Positions 40,206-44,603 of a DNA stretch of 44,603 bases are shown piece by piece; the first letter of the stretch is position 1, and each line of letters opens with the position of its first letter. The stretch is taken from the NCBI GenBank assembly GCA_017429525.1, contig JAFROT010000043.1, positions 1 to 44,603 of the forward strand, read 5' to 3'. Source of the DNA: Bacteroidaceae bacterium (lineage in GTDB: Bacteria; Bacteroidota; Bacteroidia; Bacteroidales; Bacteroidaceae). The position numbers and the translations under genes are program-made. Under the pieces are notes generated by a model. That model did no database searches. It had not been told where the DNA came from and saw only the letters and a program-made list of their open reading frames with translations.

Positions 40206-41030
40206 ATGCGAACACTTCTATCCGCCTTAGCGTTCCTATGGCTCGTCGCTTTCCCGTCTGTTGCCCAGCCGAAAGTCTCTATTTTCTTTGATCATGTGGT
40301 GGAGATGTCTCGTCAGGAGCGCATCACCGTCCGGGATGCCGCTCAGCATGTTCGTCAGTTAGGCTATGAAGGCATTGATGTTCGCGTGGGCATGCCCGAG
40401 CAGCAGTTGCGCATGTTGGATTCGCTTGGCTTTCAAGTGGCATCGGCTATAGCCGACATCGATTTCGTCCGTGGCGAGCAGCCCGAAGCCGTCCGTCGTG
40501 CGCTCGACTTCATGCACACCCACGGCTACTCACGTCTGCTGGTCATCCCCGGTCTGTTGCCTGAGGACGCTTCGCCCGAACGCTTCGACGAGGTATGCCA
40601 GCGCGTTGTCGCCTTCGTCAAGGAAGCCGCGCGTGAAGGCGTAGATGTCATGGTAGAGGATTACGACAACCCGCGTTCGCCGTGCTACAACACCTCCACT
40701 CTCGACCACCTCTTTGCCGCCTCGCCAGGACTCAACCATGTCTTCGATACGGGCAATTACCTCTTTTGTGGCGAGGAAGTGATGACGGCTCTCCGCCATT
40801 TTCGCGAGCGGGTTCATCACGTCCATCTCAAGGATCGTAAGGCAATGGGTGACCGTGCTTCCTTGCCTGTCGGTACGGGCGTCGTCCCCTTGAAGGAGGT
40901 CATCTGCACTTTGCTTCGCAGCGGTTACGATGGTTGGTTCTGCGTCGAGCACTTCGGAGCACCATCCATGTTGGACTATGCTCGTCAGTCTATCGCCAAC
41001 GTGAAGGCAGCATGGAACGACTGCCAATGA
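40206..41030 (+). CDS. Exported sugar isomerase/epimerase-like TIM-barrel protein
   Basis: The 274-residue product starts at MRTLLSALAFLWLVAFPSVAQ, a signal peptide; the long upstream extension of the frame overlaps the preceding gene. The body is a xylose-isomerase/AP-endonuclease-2-type barrel (AQHVRQLGYEGIDVRVG, AREGVDVMVEDYD, NHVFDTGNYLF, VHHVHLKDRKAMGD, GYDGWFCVEHFG). It has the expected metal ligands: Glu in MVEDYD, Asp in VFDTGN, His in HHVHLKD and Glu in CVEHFG. It probably isomerises or epimerises a sugar or sugar acid in the periplasm. The adjacent convergent GH28/PL22 pair suggests a uronate-related role, but this is inference. Confidence 0.82.
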   Translation: MRTLLSALAFLWLVAFPSVAQPKVSIFFDHVVEMSRQERITVRDAAQHVRQLGYEGIDVRVGMPEQQLRMLDSLGFQVASAIADIDFVRGEQPEAVRRALDFMHTHGYSRLLVIPGLLPEDASPERFDEVCQRVVAFVKEAAREGVDVMVEDYDNPRSPCYNTSTLDHLFAASPGLNHVFDTGNYLFCGEEVMTALRHFRERVHHVHLKDRKAMGDRASLPVGTGVVPLKEVICTLLRSGYDGWFCVEHFGAPSMLDYARQSIANVKAAWNDCQ

Positions 41031-41089
41031 CTGGCGTGCTCGTCTGCGGTTTCGAGTTTTGGAATGATGTGAACGATTTTAGAAACAGT

Positions 41090-41134
41090 TGACCTGCCAG
41101 CTCGGTTGGGGCTTAACCGCCATTCAGCAGGTCA
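41090..41134. terminator. Stem-loop between convergent genes (possible terminator)
   Basis: Outer stem tgacctgc (41090-41097) / gcaggtca (41127-41134) and inner stem cggtt / aaccg (41103-41107, 41115-41119). It sits between two convergent stops. No U-run follows, so terminator function is tentative. Confidence 0.45.
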
Positions 41135-41149
41135 CTCTTGCCCCTTCAA

Positions 41150-42628
41150 TCACCTTAACTTCTTGATGACTCCAGCATGATTGACTGTTGACCGACGGAA
41201 GCGAACGCGCTTGACATCGTCAGTGTAAAGCGTAGGACGCTCATCTCTCTGCAACACTTCCAGTCTGACGTTATTCATCTCGATGTCCCGTGCATGCGCG
41301 ATGCTTATGCCCCATGAGGGCTGTAGGCCATGAGCGGCAGGCTCGGGGTAGAGTCTAACGCCCCCTTGTCCAGCCTGACGTATCTGTTCGAAGAAGAAAG
41401 GGTTGGCTCCGCGCTGTTGACGTAGGTCGTCGAGCGTCAGTCCGCCTTTTGCTTGTACGTAGAAATCGCTGATGGTCACGTCTCGGACGGGGTGGCCTTC
41501 TGTGCCTACGATGAGGCAGGCGGCATAACGGCTGTCGGCCCCCGTTGCGCTGACGTTGCTGATGCGTATGTCCTTGATTACCGATGGGCGCAGACCGTCA
41601 GGCCCTCGCATGCGGTCGCCAAGGCGTATGTACAGCGGTGGATTGCAGATGTCTGTCATCGTGAGTTCGCTCACGTCGATGTCCTCCATGGTGGCGCCGT
41701 CCACGGTCTCTAAAGCGAGACCCCGGCAGTGGGTGAAGGTGCAGCGGCGAATGACGATGTGCCGAAAGCCTCCGTTCGACTCTGTTCCCAGTTTGATGCG
41801 GCCCGTAGGTCCGTCGCCGTCGGGTGCCTTGAGCGTGGCTGTCGTGCGTGTGCCGTCGAGCAGCGAGCCCACATCGAAGCCACTGACATGGCAGTCCTCG
41901 ATGACGACGAGCGCCGTAGGCTTAGCCCATCCGAGGGCATAAGAGCACTTGAGTACGATGGCGTCGTCGTTGACCGTGTTCACGCGGCAGTTGCGCACGA
42001 CCACACGCTCGCAGCAGTCGATGTCGAAGCCATCGCGGTTGGTGTCGGCCGTCACGCCGTCGATGAGCACGTCGTCGACCCCTGTGAACAGGATGGCGAA
42101 GTGGCCGCAGGCTCGAAAGCTCAACCCGCGTACGTTGACTCTTTGGCAGTTGCGCAGGGCCAAGGCTTTGTTGGCCGTGGTCTGTCCGCTGCTGCTTTTG
42201 CGCTCCCCGCCGCGTGTCAGCACCTCGCTTCCGTCGATGAGCCCTTCGCCCTCGAGGGTGACGTCGTGCAAACCCTCGCCCCAGATGAGCGAGTTGTGCC
42301 AATGGCTGTGCCCGAAGTCCTGGTAGTGCGAGTCGTTCGCTTCGGCGTGGTCATAGCCTTTAGTGGCCGTCACGGGTGCAGCTTTGATGACGGCCCCGCG
42401 CTCCAACCTCAGCGTGACACCGCTCTGCAGGTGGATGGAATAGCAGAGGTAAGTGCCCGCGTCGAGCGTTACCGTATCACCCACGGCGGCAGCCGAGAGG
42501 GCCGCATTGATGGCGTCGGAGTCGATGTGCCGTCCGTCGCCCATAGCACCATAGGCGCGTGGATTCAACCGAGCCGACCAGGCGTTCGCTGCCAGTAGCA
42601 ACGTGAGGAGGAGAGTGTGTGATCGCAT
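41150..42628 (-). CDS. GH28 family pectin hydrolase
   Basis: The 492-residue exported enzyme starts at MRSHTLLLTLLLAANAWSA, a signal peptide, followed by the usual GH28 opening (NPRAYGAMGDGRHIDSDAINAALSAAAVGDTVTLDAGTY). The right-handed beta-helix carries the catalytic aspartates NRDGFDID (D199, D202) and NDDAI (D221, D222), and the RIK triplet (TGRIKLGTESNGG). The canonical GHG between them is replaced by a divergent stretch, as in many Bacteroidales GH28 paralogues. Family members hydrolyse polygalacturonate or rhamnogalacturonan. It lies 13 bp after the oligogalacturonate lyase gene in one operon, so both should act on the same pectin fragments. Extensive antisense open frames here are codon shadows. 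Confidence 0.9.
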   Translation of the reverse strand: MRSHTLLLTLLLAANAWSARLNPRAYGAMGDGRHIDSDAINAALSAAAVGDTVTLDAGTYLCYSIHLQSGVTLRLERGAVIKAAPVTATKGYDHAEANDSHYQDFGHSHWHNSLIWGEGLHDVTLEGEGLIDGSEVLTRGGERKSSSGQTTANKALALRNCQRVNVRGLSFRACGHFAILFTGVDDVLIDGVTADTNRDGFDIDCCERVVVRNCRVNTVNDDAIVLKCSYALGWAKPTALVVIEDCHVSGFDVGSLLDGTRTTATLKAPDGDGPTGRIKLGTESNGGFRHIVIRRCTFTHCRGLALETVDGATMEDIDVSELTMTDICNPPLYIRLGDRMRGPDGLRPSVIKDIRISNVSATGADSRYAACLIVGTEGHPVRDVTISDFYVQAKGGLTLDDLRQQRGANPFFFEQIRQAGQGGVRLYPEPAAHGLQPSWGISIAHARDIEMNNVRLEVLQRDERPTLYTDDVKRVRFRRSTVNHAGVIKKLR

Positions 42629-42641
42629 GATAGTGGAAGCC

Positions 42642-43973
42642 TTATTTCTTGTAGCGATCAATGAGTTCCTGTGGCAGCTTGACGATGCAGATGTTCATCG
42701 AGCGGCCGTCCTCGCTGAGCATGGCCGACTGGATTTCGATCTCCGTGCCATCGGGCTTGAACGTAGGATGGACGTGGTCGCGGGCTGTCGTCTTATGCCC
42801 TGCCGAGAGCAGGATGCGCTCTCCCGTGTGGCGGTCGATGAGCCATAGCTCGCGGGCGAAGTCGTCGCCTGCCACCCAGTGTCCGTCCTGCGAGCCTGCC
42901 ACATGCCAGAAGTTGTCGCCCGGCACCTGCCCTTCGAGGGTCAGTTCGCGCGTGCGCATGTTGACCACGGCAATGCCCGTAGCATATTCCTTCGTGCCCG
43001 AAGGTCCCCAGTCGTCGGAGGTGGCGAAGGACTCCAGTCCGTCGATTGTTTTCTGCTCGCCTTTGTTGATGGGCCGGTGCCCGATGATGGCTATCACCAG
43101 TTCGTCCTCGCTGATGACGGCCTCATGGGTCACCCAGTCGTGCTCTGTCTCGCGGTAGATGGGGCGCAAGCCCGTGCCGTCGGCATTGCAGATCCATGTG
43201 CGTTGCGGCGCTTTTCCCCCCGTCTCCCAGCAGAAGATAACCTCGCCCGGATGCCATGGATTGCCTTGTATGTGCCCCACTTTGAAGTGCACGGCCACCA
43301 CAGGCTCGGCCTTGCCCGTCGTCAGGTCCATCTTGCCGATACCTCCGGGGCCAGCTCCCATCCGGCGCGGCCCGAAGTTGGGCGCTATCTGCTCGGCGAT
43401 GGGGTATTTGCGGGCGAACTCCTTGTCGAGGCGGAAGTAGACAAACGCCTCACTGCCGTCGAGCGCCATGTCGCCTTCGCTGCACATCTCGGCAGGGATG
43501 GTGCCGCAGATGCGCTCGTAGGCCGTTTTCTTCTTCATCTTGCCCGCCTCGGAATCGGCAAAGAGGCGTTCGAGGTTCACTTCCACCACCTCCATGCCCT
43601 TGCGCTTGCCGTGCTTGTCCTTCGCCTCTCGCATGATATAAAGGTTCATTGACTTGCGCGCCACGCAGAGCATACCCGTGTAACCGCCCTCGGTCACCTG
43701 CACGATGTCGCCCGTCTGCTCGTTCACGGCCATGGCTTCGCCCTTGACGCGGTCGGAGCGGAAGATGACCCATCGGCCATCGCTGGTCCATTGGTTGTGA
43801 GTCTGGTAGATTTTGGAGTCGCCCGTGCCGCTTTTCGAGGTGAGGAACACCAGTTCGACGCCCGTCTTGGGGTCCTTCATCACTTTGCGTTCCGAGGGAA
43901 ACCGAGTCCCTATCTGGGCCAGTGCAGACGCCGCCCACAGCAGCATCGCGCACAAAGGAATCATCTTTTTCAT
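42642..43973 (-). CDS. Oligogalacturonate lyase-like beta-propeller protein (PL22)
   Basis: The 443-residue protein has a signal peptide (MKKMIPLCAMLLWAASALAQ), unlike the cytoplasmic enterobacterial enzyme. It opens with KDPKTGVELVFLTSKSGTGDSKIYQTHNQWTSDGRWVIFRS, a PL22 hallmark. Propeller blades follow (VGHIQGNPWHPGEVIFCWETGG, HDWVTHEAVISEDELVIAIIGHRP, FWHVAGSQDGHWVAGDDFAREL, HVHPTFKPDGTEIEI). The histidines in these blades fit the manganese-binding site known for the family. It cleaves di- and oligogalacturonate by beta-elimination. The start at MKKM is chosen over MSMKKM two codons earlier; both are possible. It is the first gene of the pectin operon. Confidence 0.9.
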   Translation of the reverse strand: MKKMIPLCAMLLWAASALAQIGTRFPSERKVMKDPKTGVELVFLTSKSGTGDSKIYQTHNQWTSDGRWVIFRSDRVKGEAMAVNEQTGDIVQVTEGGYTGMLCVARKSMNLYIMREAKDKHGKRKGMEVVEVNLERLFADSEAGKMKKKTAYERICGTIPAEMCSEGDMALDGSEAFVYFRLDKEFARKYPIAEQIAPNFGPRRMGAGPGGIGKMDLTTGKAEPVVAVHFKVGHIQGNPWHPGEVIFCWETGGKAPQRTWICNADGTGLRPIYRETEHDWVTHEAVISEDELVIAIIGHRPINKGEQKTIDGLESFATSDDWGPSGTKEYATGIAVVNMRTRELTLEGQVPGDNFWHVAGSQDGHWVAGDDFARELWLIDRHTGERILLSAGHKTTARDHVHPTFKPDGTEIEIQSAMLSEDGRSMNICIVKLPQELIDRYKK

Positions 43974-44012
43974 GCTCATAAGTGAATGTTCGTTTAAGTG
44001 GTTCTGCGAGTG

Positions 44013-44020
44013 CAAATATA
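44013..44020 (-). promoter_or_regulatory. -7 element of the pectin operon promoter
   Basis: TATATTTG on the minus strand, about 40 bp before the PL22 ATG. No TTTG at -33. Confidence 0.5.
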
Positions 44021-44225
44021 AGGAAATAATGCTATTCCATCGCAATATTCACTCCCCTAAACATAAAAAAAGGAATAATTTCCAATTTTTAGTGTGTATT
44101 TTCTCATCTATTCCCTCGACAGCACCCCGTTTGACGTGAAACATACCATGTTATGCCTCCTTCTTGGATGGCCGGCATAGGCGTCTAACGATTGACGACT
44201 AAAACGTATAAAGAGATTGACGTTC

Positions 44226-44377
44226 AGATTGACGTAGATTCTTGAAGTGTCAAGCGTCGCTTTGCGCCGAGCGGACGTTAAAAACACCCTATGCCGCATG
44301 AATCAGGACGTCAATCTACGTCCGCTCGGCATCCCGAAGGGTGACGCTTGACACTTCAAGAATCTATACGTCAATCT
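44226..44377. repeat. Large imperfect inverted repeat
   Basis: Arms 44226-44278 and 44318-44377 pair over most of their length (cores gattcttgaagtgtcaagcg and ccgagcggacgt), with a two-base indel and a short divergent section. The word agattgacgt or its complement occurs at least four times in and next to the arms (44216, 44226, about 44309, about 44368). It resembles a mobile-element end or a MITE, but no transposase is in view. Confidence 0.75.
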
Positions 44378-44469
44378 TACATCGCGCAGCCCAGTTCCCG
44401 TTCCCGTTAACGTTCCCGTTAAAAAATATTTCCAGTTTCTAAGTTTTTTTACTCTTCACACAAAAAAAG

Positions 44470-44601
44470 GTCTATGGGTCAAATTGCAGGATAAAATCTC
44501 TCATGATGCCAGTATATAAAGGCATTCCGAGAGATTAAGCAGCTTGAGGCAAAAATCGGCAAACAAAACACGTCTATGGGTCAAATTGCAGGATAAAATC
44601 T
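44470..44601. repeat. 30-bp direct repeat with hairpin spacer, cut by the window edge
   Basis: A perfect 30-bp repeat (begins gtctatgggtcaaattgcag) occurs at 44470-44499 and 44572-44601, 102 bp start to start. The 72-bp spacer begins inside an imperfect hairpin (aatctctc / gagagatt with tgcc / ggca, 44493-44536). Only two copies are visible, so a longer tandem array may continue beyond the window. Confidence 0.8.
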
Positions 44602-44603
44602 TC

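Larger units (their letters stand above)
44046..44603. other. Repeat-rich gene-free tail
   Basis: No credible gene is present; the short open frame on the minus strand (44108-44299) runs through the hairpin arm. The region holds the 44226-44377 hairpin, a hexamer-like tract at 44394-44420 (gttcccg units) and the 30-bp direct repeat at the edge. Confidence 0.6.

Noticed and set aside
41729-42598. 289-codon open frame on the plus strand
   Set aside because: It is antisense to GH28, with composition typical of a codon shadow.
44470-44601. CRISPR array
   Set aside because: There are only two repeats, the spacer is 72 bp and itself folds, and no cas gene is in view. Array status cannot be supported from two copies.

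Overview
The window comes from a Bacteroidales genome, most likely Prevotellaceae; the genus cannot be fixed from sequence alone. The evidence is SusC/SusD outer-membrane pairs, secreted proteins with type IX-style C-termini, lipoprotein signals followed by acidic residues, a BspA-type leucine-rich-repeat protein, and repeated Bacteroidetes promoter signatures (TTTG, 19-21 bp, TAnnTTTG). No tRNA, rRNA, CRISPR array or transposase was found.

Layout. 1-2157 (minus): a decaying BspA-like surface protein gene made of 78-bp tandem repeats, broken by a frameshift at about 840 and again near 220. 2575-5799 (minus): secreted proteins of unknown function, two of them joined by a 4-bp overlap. 5873-8586 (minus): a TPR-containing sensor histidine kinase and a NarL/LuxR-type response regulator. 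8660-22271: a glycan-utilisation locus, with a GH2 glycosidase (minus) divergent from susC and susD, a clear terminator, then a coupled GH29 fucosidase and GH3 glucosidase. 22272-23125: a gene-free stretch with a large symmetric inverted repeat around a 22-bp-period array. 23126-27571 (minus): a five-gene operon of VTC-domain polyphosphate polymerase, DUF4956 membrane protein, DUF2490 outer-membrane barrel, a small secreted protein and a Cthe_2159-like beta-helix protein. This is the best candidate here for an under-described system. 27765-29332: frr and rsgA. 29408-32680: a lipoprotein divergent from a TonB-dependent receptor, with a dyad between them. 32699-40089: a small acidic protein, trxA and dnaE (minus), divergent from psd, pssA and a zinc phospholipase C/S1-P1-like enzyme. 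40206-43973: an exported sugar isomerase-like barrel convergent with a pectin-degrading pair (GH28 and a PL22 oligogalacturonate lyase). 44046-44603: a repeat-rich tail with a large imperfect hairpin and a 30-bp direct repeat running off the window edge.

How the genes work together. SusC/SusD would import oligosaccharides that GH2, GH29 and GH3 trim at the surface or in the periplasm. GH28 and PL22 would process galacturonate-containing fragments. frr/rsgA (ribosome recycling and maturation), dnaE and psd/pssA (phosphatidylethanolamine synthesis) are core genes that separate the accessory islands. The GH2 gene carries several in-frame palindromic insertions that resemble dispersed intergenic repeats, so part of its protein sequence is probably repeat-derived.
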